Shown here piece by piece: positions 16,648 to 25,635 of a DNA stretch of 64,000 nt. Below the pieces are notes generated by a model, which searched no databases, was not told the DNA's origin, and saw only the letters and a list, made by a program, of their open reading frames with translations. The stretch spans positions 682,001 to 746,000 of the forward strand of contig NZ_CP139972.1 in assembly GCF_034424315.1 (NCBI RefSeq). Direction: 5' to 3'. Position 1 is the stretch's first letter; every line of letters begins with the position of its first letter. Source of the DNA: Chitinophaga sancti (lineage in GTDB: Bacteria; Bacteroidota; Bacteroidia; Chitinophagales; Chitinophagaceae). A program made the translations under genes and the position numbers.

Positions 16648-17658
16648 ATGGAAGCAATCATAGCAGCAGATTACGTGAATAATGCAGTATTGGAAACTAT
16701 TAATAAAGACGAAGACTGGAAGGGAACCCCGGTTGATGGGCGTGGACGTTTCGTAAATTTGCAGCATCCATATTCACCTTCTTTTATGGAAGTGATTCGC
16801 TGGAAGATGAAGGAGAATCCTTTCAAGGCCGAAAAGGAGAAGTTGCGCTGGAAGCCGGATGTACTGACAGATGCCAGCTGGCTGAATGGAGATGATGATG
16901 TGATTGCATGGCTGGGGCATTGTACGTTCTTCATTCGCATTGGTGGGGTACGCCTGCTGACAGACCCGGTTTTTGCGGATATTCTTGCAGTGAAAAGAGT
17001 GTCGCCATTTCCTGTTAACCCGATTTTATTAACCAAACTGGATTATATTTTACTTTCTCATGATCACAGAGATCATTGTGATAAACCTACTTTACAAAGA
17101 CTGGCCAGGAATAACCCGAAAGCCGCTTACCTGTCAGGATTGGGCATGGAGCCTTTGCTGAAAGCGTTTACGGGATCAGCGCAGATCCAGGAGGCAGGAT
17201 GGTACCAGCAATATCAAACAGAAAATATAAAGATCACGTATGTGCCTGCACGTCATTGGGGCAAGCGGGGTGCGTTTGATACGAATCGCAGGTTATGGGG
17301 TGGGTTTGTGATCGAGTCTGCACAGCGGCGTATTTATTTTGGGGGAGATAGTGGGTATGATACGCATTATCAGCAAATGCAGGAGGTGTTTGGCGGCTTT
17401 GATTATGCTTTGTTAGGGATAGGGGCTTTTGAACCGGAGTGGTTTATGCACCGGGTGCATCAGTCACCGGCGCTGGCTATAAAAGCGATAGGGGAATTGC
17501 AGGCAAAGTATGCGATCCCTATGCATTTTGGTACTTTTGATTTGTCTGATGAGCCGCTTGATTTGCCGCTGAAGGTTTTTAAACAGGTGGCGACGGAGAA
17601 CGGGTTGGAGAAGCGGATAAAGCCACTGAGGATTGGGGAGGCCCTGCATTTGGTGTAG
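16648..17658 (+). CDS. Metallo-beta-lactamase fold hydrolase (UlaG/NAPE-PLD-like)
   Basis: A 336-residue cytosolic metallo-hydrolase. The zinc motif SHDHRDHCD is near residue 136; other ligands appear in PARHW (~residue 208), FGGDSGYD (~residue 231) and the final MHFGTF (~residue 293). The early WLGHCTFFIRIGGVRLLTDPV and RRLWGGFVIE fit the subgroup of NAPE-specific phospholipase D and UlaG-like lactonases. The substrate cannot be told from sequence. It starts 29 bp after the ECF sigma gene on the same strand but probably has its own promoter. Confidence 0.88.
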   Translation: MEAIIAADYVNNAVLETINKDEDWKGTPVDGRGRFVNLQHPYSPSFMEVIRWKMKENPFKAEKEKLRWKPDVLTDASWLNGDDDVIAWLGHCTFFIRIGGVRLLTDPVFADILAVKRVSPFPVNPILLTKLDYILLSHDHRDHCDKPTLQRLARNNPKAAYLSGLGMEPLLKAFTGSAQIQEAGWYQQYQTENIKITYVPARHWGKRGAFDTNRRLWGGFVIESAQRRIYFGGDSGYDTHYQQMQEVFGGFDYALLGIGAFEPEWFMHRVHQSPALAIKAIGELQAKYAIPMHFGTFDLSDEPLDLPLKVFKQVATENGLEKRIKPLRIGEALHLV

Positions 17659-17686
17659 TTGGCAATGGACATTCGATCTCAGGAAT

Positions 17687-18429
17687 GACATTCGTTATTC
17701 TGGTTATTGGGTATAAATAATTGGGTATTTGACCTCCGCAAACGACATTCGTTATTCTGGTTATTGGGTATAAATAATTGGGTATTTGACCCCTGCAAAC
17801 GACATTTGTTATTCTGGTTATTGGGTATAAATAATTGGGTATTTGACCTCCGCAAACGACATTCGTTATTCTGGTTATTGGGTATAAATAATTGGGTATT
17901 TGACCTCCGCAAACGACATTTGTTATTCTGGTTATTGGGTATAAATAATCTGGTATTTGACCTCCGCAAAGGACATTCGTTATTCTGGTTATTGGGTATA
18001 AATAATTGGGTATTTGACCTCCGCAAACGACATTCGTTATTCCGGTTATTAGGTATAAACAATCGGGCATTTGACCCCTGCAAACGACATTCGTCATTCC
18101 GGTTATTAGGTATAAACAATCGGGTATTTGACCTCCGCAAACGACATTTGTTATTCCGGCTATTGGGTAAAACAATCGGGGATTTGACCTCCGCAAAATG
18201 TCATTCGTTATTCCGGCTATTAGGTATAAACAATCTGGTATTTGACCCCTGCAAACAACATTCGTTATTCCGGTTATTAGGTATAAACAATCGGGGATTT
18301 GACCCCCTGCAAAAGGACATTCGTTATTCTGGTTATTGGGTATAGACAATCTGGTATTTAACCCCCGCAAACGACATTCGTTATTCCTGTTATTGGGTAT
18401 AAACAATCGGGCATTTGACCCCTACTAAC
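17687..18429. repeat. Tandem array of thirteen 57-bp repeats
   Basis: Thirteen head-to-tail copies of a 57-bp unit fill the gap between the metallo-hydrolase and GH16 genes, with partial copies on both sides (near 17668 and 18430). Each unit starts GACATTCGTTATTC and ends TTTGACCTCCGCAAAC; many contain two ATTGGGTAT boxes 14 bp apart. Copies 1-6 are nearly identical, copies 7-13 more diverged (AAACAATC in place of AAATAATT), so the left side expanded more recently. Because 57 is 3 x 19, frames stay open on both strands and give spurious 19-residue repeat proteins. No unique spacers are present, so it is not CRISPR. Confidence 0.93.
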
Positions 18430-18586
18430 AACATCCGTCATCCTGATAAACTGTACATCTAACGAAACAAGGTTCATATATAAGTAATCTCCGTCACTAT
18501 CCTGCTATTCCCCTACAGGAAAATCCCGTATCATTGGGCGGTACAGGTCACAGGAGAATTTTGTTCATCCATAAACCTTCCACTCT

Positions 18587-19429
18587 ATGAAACTCTTAAC
18601 CACACTATTGCTGGCACTCAGCACACCTTTTTTATATTCCTGTGGTAAGCAATGGCAGGAGAAAGCCTCTGCCGCAGTCAGCGCCAAATCAATCGCTGCT
18701 GCCGAAGCTGCCGAAACATGGGAAACGGTATTAGATGGCAATTCATTTGCCAGTTACACCGCATTTGAAGCCGCCTGGAACTACCTGTATCCATGGGGCT
18801 CGGATCATAACGGTACTGCACGTATGTATGGCAGCAGTACAGATCACAATCACATTTACCTGAACAACGGTGTCCTCACCATCAAGGCGGCAAAGATCAC
18901 CTGGGATGAGGGTACCAGTAGTTCCAGTCCTCACCTGGCCATTCATTACCATTCAGGGGCGATCAACACTAAAGAACATGTATTGGTCAATGATCAATTT
19001 CCTAACTGGGAGGTGAAATGCGATCTCCAGGTACCGACTGTTACCGGCTCCTGGCCTGCCTTCTGGCTGACCGGGGTGAATAGCTGGCCACCTGAAAGCG
19101 ACATCATGGAGTTTAAAGGGAGCGCTGTGAACTGGCAGAATACTTTCAGAACATCTTCGGATGTTTCCAGTACTTTGACTACGGTATCGTCACCTGGTAG
19201 CTGGCATACTTACCGGGCATGGATTACAAAAGTGAGTGATACCAATGTAGATATTCACTATTATATTGATGGTGTATGGAAAGGCGTACACAATGCCAAT
19301 TTTGTAGGCAAACCACTGTATGTGATCATTAATATGCAAATGGAAGGATCCAGTGGAACACCCGGCCCTACAGCAGATACGTATCTGTATGCAAAGAATA
19401 TTTATATAGGACGAACCCGTACTTATTAA
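18587..19429 (+). CDS. GH16-family glycoside hydrolase, lipoprotein
   Basis: A 280-residue surface or periplasmic enzyme. The N-terminus has a lipoprotein signal (FLYSC, lipid Cys C19), then a linker rich in Ala/Glu, then a beta-jelly-roll domain. The family 16 catalytic motif is WPPESDIMEF, giving E170, D172 and E175 as nucleophile, helper and acid/base; SWPAFWLTG precedes it as expected. GH16 enzymes cut beta-1,3/1,4-glucans or galactans; which one is not clear. It is preceded by the 57-bp repeat array and has no same-strand neighbour downstream. Confidence 0.85.
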   Translation: MKLLTTLLLALSTPFLYSCGKQWQEKASAAVSAKSIAAAEAAETWETVLDGNSFASYTAFEAAWNYLYPWGSDHNGTARMYGSSTDHNHIYLNNGVLTIKAAKITWDEGTSSSSPHLAIHYHSGAINTKEHVLVNDQFPNWEVKCDLQVPTVTGSWPAFWLTGVNSWPPESDIMEFKGSAVNWQNTFRTSSDVSSTLTTVSSPGSWHTYRAWITKVSDTNVDIHYYIDGVWKGVHNANFVGKPLYVIINMQMEGSSGTPGPTADTYLYAKNIYIGRTRTY

Positions 19430-19466
19430 TGTACGCTACCTGTGGTCTGTACTTATTTTGACGCTG

Positions 19467-20756
19467 CTAATGAATAGGATGGGTGCCTGCCGGTGCCTGC
19501 TGTTTATGCCCGTCCGGCTTTCCCTTCAGCCATCTTACCAGCAATGGTAGTGTCAATCCCTGGAACACCAGCGAAATCACTACCACCATTACTGCAATGA
19601 AAATAATCGTATCCCTTTGCGGGAAAGGCTCCCCGCTATCCAGTTTTTCAGGCAGTGCCAGTGCCGTGGCTAACGATACGATTCCCCGCATCCCGGACCA
19701 GCCCAATATGAGGCAGGTCTTCCAGTCCAGCAATGCTTTCTTATGCTTGTCAGTACCGGTTTTTCGGAAGGTGAGATAGTGCCTGCGGCTTTCTAAAAAG
19801 ATCCTCACTACACGGATAGCAATCGTTACAAATACAATGAGGAAACTATACCCGATGAGCGGCAGGATCTGGATACTCTTTACATTATGAATTACGTATG
19901 GAAATTCCAGTCCGATGAGAATAAATACCAGTCCGTTGAGGATAAAAACAATGATATCCCAGAAAGCTTTAGACTGCGCCTTGGTAGAAGCCGGGAAATA
20001 CATGCTGGTAAGCCGGGCGGTAAAGATGCCCAATACTACCACGGCAATCACGCCTGATACATGCAGATCTTCTGCCAGTGAATAGGTCACAAATGGAAAC
20101 AGCAGCGTGAAACTGATAGCCACGATACCATTCTGGCGGGTATGATGTAAAATGAATTGTAATAGCTTCCCTGCCAGGCCACCTATCAGCGCGCCACCCG
20201 CCAGGAGTAAAATAAATTGTCCGCCGGCCTTGTACCAGATAAAGGAACTCCCCGCCACCGCCGCCACCGCAAAGCGGTAAGCGATCAAACCAGAGGCATC
20301 GTTGATGAGGCTTTCACCTTCCAGGATCGTCAGTGTCTTATGGTTGAGACCGAGGCCTCTGGTAATACCTGTAGCTGCTACCGCGTCAGTAGCTGATAAC
20401 ACCGCTCCCAATACAAATGCCAGTGGCCATGGCATGCCCATGAGATAATGCGCCAGCAGGGCAATACCACCAGTGGTAATGAACACAACTGTAAAAGCCA
20501 GCGTATTGATGGTTTTACCATTGTTCTTAAATTCCTGCATAGAAATATTACAGGCTGCATCATACAGCATCGGAGGGAGAAAGATCAGGAATACGATTTC
20601 AGGACTGATCGTGATCTGTGGCATGCCGGGTACAAAGCCCAGTGCAATACCTGCGGTGACGAGCAATACAGGATAAGGTTTCTTAAGTTTATCTGCAAAT
20701 GCCGAGAGTGCCATCATTACTCCCAGGATCAACATGACGATGCTGTAATTTTCCAT
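19467..20756 (-). CDS. Na+/H+ antiporter, CPA1 family
   Basis: A 429-residue inner-membrane antiporter with about 12 hydrophobic helices. Family segments are FLPPMLYDAA in helix 3, LGAVLSATDAVAATGI (the TDAVA ion-site motif) and LEGESLINDASGLIAYRFA (the ND motif with the ion-binding Asp). It exchanges protons for sodium or potassium in pH and salt homeostasis. The C-terminus is short (SGEPFPQRDT, then one more helix and a His/Lys-rich end), without the long regulatory tail of some NhaP proteins. Monocistronic on the minus strand. Confidence 0.93.
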   Translation of the reverse strand: MENYSIVMLILGVMMALSAFADKLKKPYPVLLVTAGIALGFVPGMPQITISPEIVFLIFLPPMLYDAACNISMQEFKNNGKTINTLAFTVVFITTGGIALLAHYLMGMPWPLAFVLGAVLSATDAVAATGITRGLGLNHKTLTILEGESLINDASGLIAYRFAVAAVAGSSFIWYKAGGQFILLLAGGALIGGLAGKLLQFILHHTRQNGIVAISFTLLFPFVTYSLAEDLHVSGVIAVVVLGIFTARLTSMYFPASTKAQSKAFWDIIVFILNGLVFILIGLEFPYVIHNVKSIQILPLIGYSFLIVFVTIAIRVVRIFLESRRHYLTFRKTGTDKHKKALLDWKTCLILGWSGMRGIVSLATALALPEKLDSGEPFPQRDTIIFIAVMVVVISLVFQGLTLPLLVRWLKGKPDGHKQQAPAGTHPIH

Positions 20757-20765
20757 GTGGTGCGT

Positions 20766-20860
20766 AAGCCCGCAAAATAATGAATTATTTTAATTGCGTT
20801 TGTGTTCTTCCGTAATCCCTGCTGGGTAAGAAAGCCCGCAAAATAATAAATTATTTTAAT
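20766..20860. repeat. Two direct copies of a short hairpin element
   Basis: AAGCCCGCAAAATAAT followed by AATTATTTTAAT occurs at about 20766-20794 and again at 20832-20860 with one base difference. Each copy contains a self-complementary AAAATAAT/ATTATTTT stem. They lie between the sulfotransferase and antiporter genes, both on the minus strand, so one or both may terminate sulfotransferase-upstream transcription or mark a small duplication; the second reaches the sulfotransferase stop. Confidence 0.6.
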
Positions 20861-21686
20861 AAGCGGCGTGTTGTAATAAGGTCGCCTGCAATGCTTCCGC
20901 TTTTGTCAGCAGACTTTTATCCTTCACATATGCTTTCACATCCCAAACCTCACTTAATAAATTCTCCTTGTACACCTTTGCAAATTCAAAATAATTCAGC
21001 TCCAGCTGCCACTCTTTTGTGAGGTGATCGTAAATAGCCTGATTGGTTTGAGACAGGCTGGTATGATCGATCACCAGGTAGGTACCTGCAGGCAGTAAGA
21101 GCAGGTGTTGTAATATGCGCTGGTTATAAATGATCCAGGCCCGCAGGTACCTGTCACTATACTGGTGCAATAACTTTTTCTTCCGGAAGGGCTTTTTAAA
21201 GTATTTCCATATTAACAATGGAAGACCTCCTTTCATTGCATATTTATGATCCGATTTTTTAAAGCGGCGGCTTAGCAGGGAACTGACTACACTCCGGTAA
21301 TCTCTCAGGATCACGAGGTAGTTAGCCCCGGGTAGTAATTCCCGGTACGTGTCCAGGAATAGGCATGTGCGGGGATCTTTCCAGCCCCATTGTGCCCGCG
21401 CGGCATTTTTATTATTTAGCAGGGTATCTAATAATTGCCGCTGCTCAGCGTGTAAGCAATGATCGCCTGGATGCAATAAGCCTTCATCGTTTCCTGTCAG
21501 CTCACGCAGGATACCCCGGTGTGCTTCTACAAAATCAATATCTTCAAAATGCCCGTCTGTATTGCCTATACCAGCTCCGAGGAACTGATCACCGATATGC
21601 AGCCCGCATTTCTGCAGCCATTGCGTAATCAATGAAGTGCCAGACCGGTGCATACCAGTAATCACTAATACCTTGTTCTTCATCAT
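20856..21686 (-). CDS. Sulfotransferase family protein
   Basis: A 276-residue PAPS-dependent sulfotransferase-like protein. The 5'-phosphosulfate loop is TGMHRSGTSLITQWL (residues 10-24) and the 3'-phosphate-binding region is around VILRDYRSVVSSLLSR (~residue 127). The upstream gene, 3 bp away, encodes APS kinase, the enzyme that makes PAPS, which strongly supports a real sulfotransferase. The acceptor (polysaccharide, lipid or small molecule) is unknown. Basic segments (KYFKKPFRKKKLLHQY) may contact an anionic substrate or membrane. Confidence 0.85.
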   Translation of the reverse strand: MMKNKVLVITGMHRSGTSLITQWLQKCGLHIGDQFLGAGIGNTDGHFEDIDFVEAHRGILRELTGNDEGLLHPGDHCLHAEQRQLLDTLLNNKNAARAQWGWKDPRTCLFLDTYRELLPGANYLVILRDYRSVVSSLLSRRFKKSDHKYAMKGGLPLLIWKYFKKPFRKKKLLHQYSDRYLRAWIIYNQRILQHLLLLPAGTYLVIDHTSLSQTNQAIYDHLTKEWQLELNYFEFAKVYKENLLSEVWDVKAYVKDKSLLTKAEALQATLLQHAAY

Positions 21687-21689
21687 TAT

Positions 21690-22241
21690 TTATGCTGTCT
21701 GTAAGCGGGTAGCTTGTGTCTGAATAGATTCCTGTATGAATTGAAACAACTCACTAGTGCAGGCTGCCACGGTTTTTTCATTTGTCTTCAGGTGAAGATC
21801 CGGTGCCTGTGGCGCTTCGAAAGGATCGTTTACTCCCGTCAGGTTCCTTAATTTGTCAGGATGACTATCTGGTAATAAAGCCCTCTTATACAGTCCTTTG
21901 GTATCCCGCTGCACCAGTTCCGCTACAGGGCAATCGACGAATACCGTTTTCACATGTTCATATGCGTTAGTGAGCTCATCACGCATGGCACTGTAAGGGT
22001 TGATGGCACTGATAATGCATACGATTCCATGCCCCGAAAGACGGCTGGCCACAAAACCAAGTCTGCGTATGTTTTCGCAGCGGTCTGCTTTTGAAAATCC
22101 CAGGTCTTTACAAAGGAATTCCCGGTACTTGTCTCCATCAATGATCTCGACAGGTGTGCCATAGGCCATGGCTTTTCTTTTTACACTGGTGGCAATCGTC
22201 GTCTTTCCTGCGCCGGAAAGTCCGCATAACTGAATAATCAT
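21690..22241 (-). CDS. cysC: Adenylyl-sulfate (APS) kinase
   Basis: A 183-residue kinase that phosphorylates APS to PAPS. The P-loop CGLSGAGKTT is at residues 6-15, DGDKYREFLCKDLGFSKADR is the APS-binding segment, and KGLYKRA and NLTGVNDPFEAPQAPDL are family features. I start at the ATG giving MIIQLCGLSGAGKTT; the frame is open 32 codons further but that part is unlike any CysC. It is the first gene of a two-gene operon with the sulfotransferase. No ATP sulfurylase gene lies nearby, so APS must come from elsewhere in the genome. Confidence 0.92.
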   Translation of the reverse strand: MIIQLCGLSGAGKTTIATSVKRKAMAYGTPVEIIDGDKYREFLCKDLGFSKADRCENIRRLGFVASRLSGHGIVCIISAINPYSAMRDELTNAYEHVKTVFVDCPVAELVQRDTKGLYKRALLPDSHPDKLRNLTGVNDPFEAPQAPDLHLKTNEKTVAACTSELFQFIQESIQTQATRLQTA

Positions 22242-22520
22242 CGCATATAAATTTACAGGTTGACAATATGCCGCAGACAGGAAGTAAGAGGTTATATGGT
22301 GGGTGGGTCTTATAATTAGAAGAGATATCGTTCGCAATTAATATCCCTTTAGCAATTCTAAAGTAGAAAAATTCTTTATTAATCCATGCTTATTAAGACA
22401 AAAATAACAATTGTATCGACAAACGGTAATTAGAAATGCTCTATGGTATAGTGTCAATGATACATTTTTTATACATTTATGCCCGATTTACCACCACCAC
22501 CTCCGGTAATTTTTACTCTG

Positions 22521-22955
22521 ATGTATCGATTTATTGCGTTGTTATGCCCATGTTCCACGGTTTTTGGGCAAAGAAAAATGGAGTACCAGGACAATGGCAT
22601 GGTGCTAGTACCTCATCAGCGGGAGAGTATAATCCTTAGCTGGCGGCTGTTAACATCAAACCCGGAACAGGCCGTTCCTGATATTCATCTTGGTGAGCTG
22701 GCAGCCATTTAGAGCGATCGGCTGTTGCTTACCAGCAATAGTGTCGTGCATGTGGTCAATGGCCCTGAAGGGGCCGGAAAAGTAACCCCCATACACCTCT
22801 ACAGCGCCTTGCTGGTAAGTATAGTGCCATTGATGCGCCAGTGGGCGATGCATAATGACATCATCCTGAAGCAGGATTGGAGAATAGATACAAAGATTCA
22901 TGTACCAGCTGCTACAGCGCTGGCATGTAAAAAACAGTCAGACCGAATATTGTAA
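22521..22955 (+). pseudogene. Decayed rhamnogalacturonan lyase (PL11-like) remnant
   Basis: A frame starting with signal-peptide-like MYRFIALLCPCSTVFGQ continues RKMEYQDNGMV and IILSWRLLTSNP, which match the N-terminal segment of PL11 rhamnogalacturonan endolyases (R-x-MExLxRGxVAV...SWRLLGTDP, from memory). An in-frame TAG stops it at 22710-22712. In the same frame, YSALLVS...NDIILKQDW resembles the YSANDxSVGDLDGDGexEIILKWDP block. The rest of the ~600-residue enzyme is missing. It lies just upstream of three intact rhamnogalacturonan genes, which fits. Before 22521 to 22242 I see only AT-rich intergenic DNA. Confidence 0.62.
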
Positions 22956-22959
22956 CAAT

Positions 22960-25635
22960 ATGGAAAAAGGTAATCTTTCCCGCAGGGAATTTATGAAGCA
23001 ATCGATGATCATCAGTGCAGGTCTTCCCATAGCCACATCATTACAATCGTGGATGCCACCGGCAGGCGTGTCTTTGCAGTGGCTGGGCAATAAGGTGCCA
23101 AATCTCAGTATGGGTGCTACCTGGGGCGTACCATGGCCGCAGGGTGCCGTGAAGCAATCAAATGCGTTCGTGCTGGAGAGCAAAGGGCAAAATGTGAACC
23201 TGCAATCATGGCCACTGGCTTACTGGCCCGATGGGTCGCTGAAGTGGAGTGCACATGCAATCGGGGCTAACCAGGGCTTAACGGAGCAGCTGGTATTAAA
23301 GACCGGCACGAACACCAGGAGTAGCGGTGCTGTAGAAGTAAAAGAAAATGCAGATCATTTTTTGATTGACAATGGCGTAGTACAATGTACTGTTCAGAAA
23401 AATGGTGCACCCTTAATTCCTGCTATTTCAAAAAATGGGAAAGTGGTAGCGACAAAAGGCATCTTAGTGTTGGAAGTACAAAATGCGGCAGAAGCGGCGA
23501 CTATTCATGATCATTATGAATCACAGGTCACTGAAATGATTGTAGAGCAATCCGGGCCTGTGAGGGCCGTTGTAAAAATATCAGGGCATCATGTCAATGC
23601 TGCTAAGCGTCATTTACTCCCTTTTATCGTACGGCTTTATTTTTACGAAGGGAGTGAAGCGATCCGCATGCTCCATACGATCATTTATGATGGAGATGAG
23701 AACAAAGATTTCATCAGTGGTATAGGCATCCGCTTCAGTGTTCCGCTCGAAGGGGAAACCTACAATCGCCACATTCGCTTTACAGGCGAAAAAGAAGGCG
23801 TTTTTGCGGAGGCAGTGAAGGGATTGACCGGATTGCGCCGTGACCCCGGGGAAGCTGCCAGAAAGGCCCAAATTGAAGGAAAAACAGTGTCGGATGTTTC
23901 CGCTATCAAAGACAAACTGCAATACATTCCCGATTTCGGTGATTATACCTTATTTCAGCCTACGCCTGATGCTTTTGAAATTCAGAAACGCACCAAAGAA
24001 GGGTATGGCTGGATTCAGTCTGCCTACGGCCGCAGGGCATCGGGTACCGCTTATGTCGGCACTCCCGGCGGAGGACTAGCCTTTGGCATCCGTAACTTCT
24101 GGCAAAGCCATCCTGCACAGCTGGATATCCGCAATGCGCATACATCTGAAGCGAACGTCACTATGTGGTTATGGGCACCGAAAGCTAACCCCATGGACCT
24201 TCGTTTTTACCACGACGGCATGGGCCAGGACACTTTTGAAAAACAGCGGGAAGGATTGGATATTACCTACGAAGATTACGAACCCGGTTTTGGTACACCC
24301 ATGGGGGTGGCACGTACCAGTGAGGCGCAGATCTGGGTCTTGTCTGCTACACCTGATAATACGTTTCTGAGCCAGATTGCAGGCTACATCCAGGATCCTG
24401 ATACCATCACCTGCGGAACAGATCAATGGCAGGTGGCTGGTGTATTTGGGGGTATCTGGAACCAGGCTTTCAATGCTTCTCCCACCAAAAAGAAGATGCT
24501 GGCGCAACTGGATTTTTATTTCGACTATTATCATCAGCAGGTGGAAGAAAGGCATTGGTACGGTTTCTGGAACTATGGTGATGTTATGCATAGCTACGAT
24601 AGTGACCGGCATGTATGGCGCTACGATGTAGGTGGCTATGCCTGGGATAATTCTGAATTGTCTACAGACCTCTGGCTCTGGTATTATTACCTGCACTCCG
24701 GCCGTAAGGATGCTTTCCGCATGGCAGAGGCCATGACCCGGCATACGGGGGAAGTAGATGTACATCACATAGGCCGGTTTGCACCGCTGGGTTCCCGCCA
24801 TAATGTACAGCACTGGGGATGTAGTGCAAAGCAGTTACGGATCGCTACCGTGGCCAACCGCCGTTTCTATTATTACCTGACGGCCGATGAAAGGGTAGGA
24901 GACCTGATGCAGGCGGAAGTAGATGCAGCATATACTTTACGCAGCATTGTTCCCGGGCGCAAAGTAGGTCAGCCTGCAAGTGATCCTGGTGGTCAATATG
25001 CAGGTGTATCGTTTGGCACAGACTGGGGTTCACTGGCCGCTGCATGGCTCACTGAATGGGAGCGGCACGGTACCCCACTGGCCAAAGAACGATTGCTGAA
25101 CAGTATGCAGACGATCGCTGCACAACCACATGGATTCTTTACCGGTTCTGCAGAAATGGAACTTGCCAGCGGGAAATTTAAACCTGCCCCTACTGATAAG
25201 ATCTCGGTATCTCACCTGAGCGCAGTATTCGGCTTGCCGGAAATCTGTATGGAGCTAGTGGCCCTCATTCCCATGCCTGCATTTGAAAAAGCATGGCTGG
25301 ACTATTGTACCTTATACAATGCCACACCAGAAGAACAGAAAGCTGCACTGGGCAAACCTCTGGGTAAACTGAACCTGCGACAAGGGCATGCACGGCTTAC
25401 TGCATTTGCAGCCCGCGTGAAGAAAGATCCCCTACTGGCAGCCCGTGCCTGGGAAGAATTCCTGGGTGGAGAAGCCGGCATTAAAAAAATGAACACAAAA
25501 CTAAATGCATTGAATGGTCCTGCTGTATTAAACCCGGTTGAGGAAGCTACCGATGTATCCACCAATGCGGTGGCACAATGGGGCTTAACGGCAATGGCTA
25601 TGTTAGACCTGGCAGGGAATGCTTACAATGAATAA
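22960..25635 (+). CDS. Exo-rhamnogalacturonan lyase-like protein (PcRGLX/YetA-like), Tat-exported
   Basis: An 891-residue exported protein. I start at MEKGNLSRREFMKQS because this gives a clean Tat signal (SRREFMK, then a hydrophobic stretch to ~residue 30); the open frame 20 codons earlier belongs to the decayed remnant. The mature part resembles the PcRGLX/YetA-like family (PL26-related): an N-terminal beta domain (WPLAYWPDGSLKWSAHA near residue 75), then a helical toroid (HSYDSDRHVWRYDVGGYAWDN, HVQHWGCSAKQLR-like region) and a C-terminal beta part. It should release unsaturated galacturonosyl-rhamnose from rhamnogalacturonan I ends. Its stop overlaps the next start by 8 bp. Confidence 0.82.
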   Translation: MEKGNLSRREFMKQSMIISAGLPIATSLQSWMPPAGVSLQWLGNKVPNLSMGATWGVPWPQGAVKQSNAFVLESKGQNVNLQSWPLAYWPDGSLKWSAHAIGANQGLTEQLVLKTGTNTRSSGAVEVKENADHFLIDNGVVQCTVQKNGAPLIPAISKNGKVVATKGILVLEVQNAAEAATIHDHYESQVTEMIVEQSGPVRAVVKISGHHVNAAKRHLLPFIVRLYFYEGSEAIRMLHTIIYDGDENKDFISGIGIRFSVPLEGETYNRHIRFTGEKEGVFAEAVKGLTGLRRDPGEAARKAQIEGKTVSDVSAIKDKLQYIPDFGDYTLFQPTPDAFEIQKRTKEGYGWIQSAYGRRASGTAYVGTPGGGLAFGIRNFWQSHPAQLDIRNAHTSEANVTMWLWAPKANPMDLRFYHDGMGQDTFEKQREGLDITYEDYEPGFGTPMGVARTSEAQIWVLSATPDNTFLSQIAGYIQDPDTITCGTDQWQVAGVFGGIWNQAFNASPTKKKMLAQLDFYFDYYHQQVEERHWYGFWNYGDVMHSYDSDRHVWRYDVGGYAWDNSELSTDLWLWYYYLHSGRKDAFRMAEAMTRHTGEVDVHHIGRFAPLGSRHNVQHWGCSAKQLRIATVANRRFYYYLTADERVGDLMQAEVDAAYTLRSIVPGRKVGQPASDPGGQYAGVSFGTDWGSLAAAWLTEWERHGTPLAKERLLNSMQTIAAQPHGFFTGSAEMELASGKFKPAPTDKISVSHLSAVFGLPEICMELVALIPMPAFEKAWLDYCTLYNATPEEQKAALGKPLGKLNLRQGHARLTAFAARVKKDPLLAARAWEEFLGGEAGIKKMNTKLNALNGPAVLNPVEEATDVSTNAVAQWGLTAMAMLDLAGNAYNE

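Noticed and set aside
17707..18345. 212-residue plus-strand repeat frame (MGINNWVFDLRKRH type)
   Set aside because: Same cause as the minus-strand frame; low complexity and no upstream promoter or signal.
17579..18406. 275-residue minus-strand frame made of 19-residue repeats
   Set aside because: It arises because the 57-bp repeat unit is divisible by three; no signal peptide or family signal is present, and a comparable frame exists on the other strand.
17687..18429. Tandem 57-bp array considered as CRISPR
   Set aside because: Units are contiguous, with no unique spacers between them, and no cas gene is nearby.
22725..22955. P-loop-like GPEGAGK segment suggesting an ABC or MutS-type ATPase
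   Set aside because: The whole frame fits a decayed PL11 lyase better, and Walker A is imperfect (GKV in place of GKS/T) with no Walker B.
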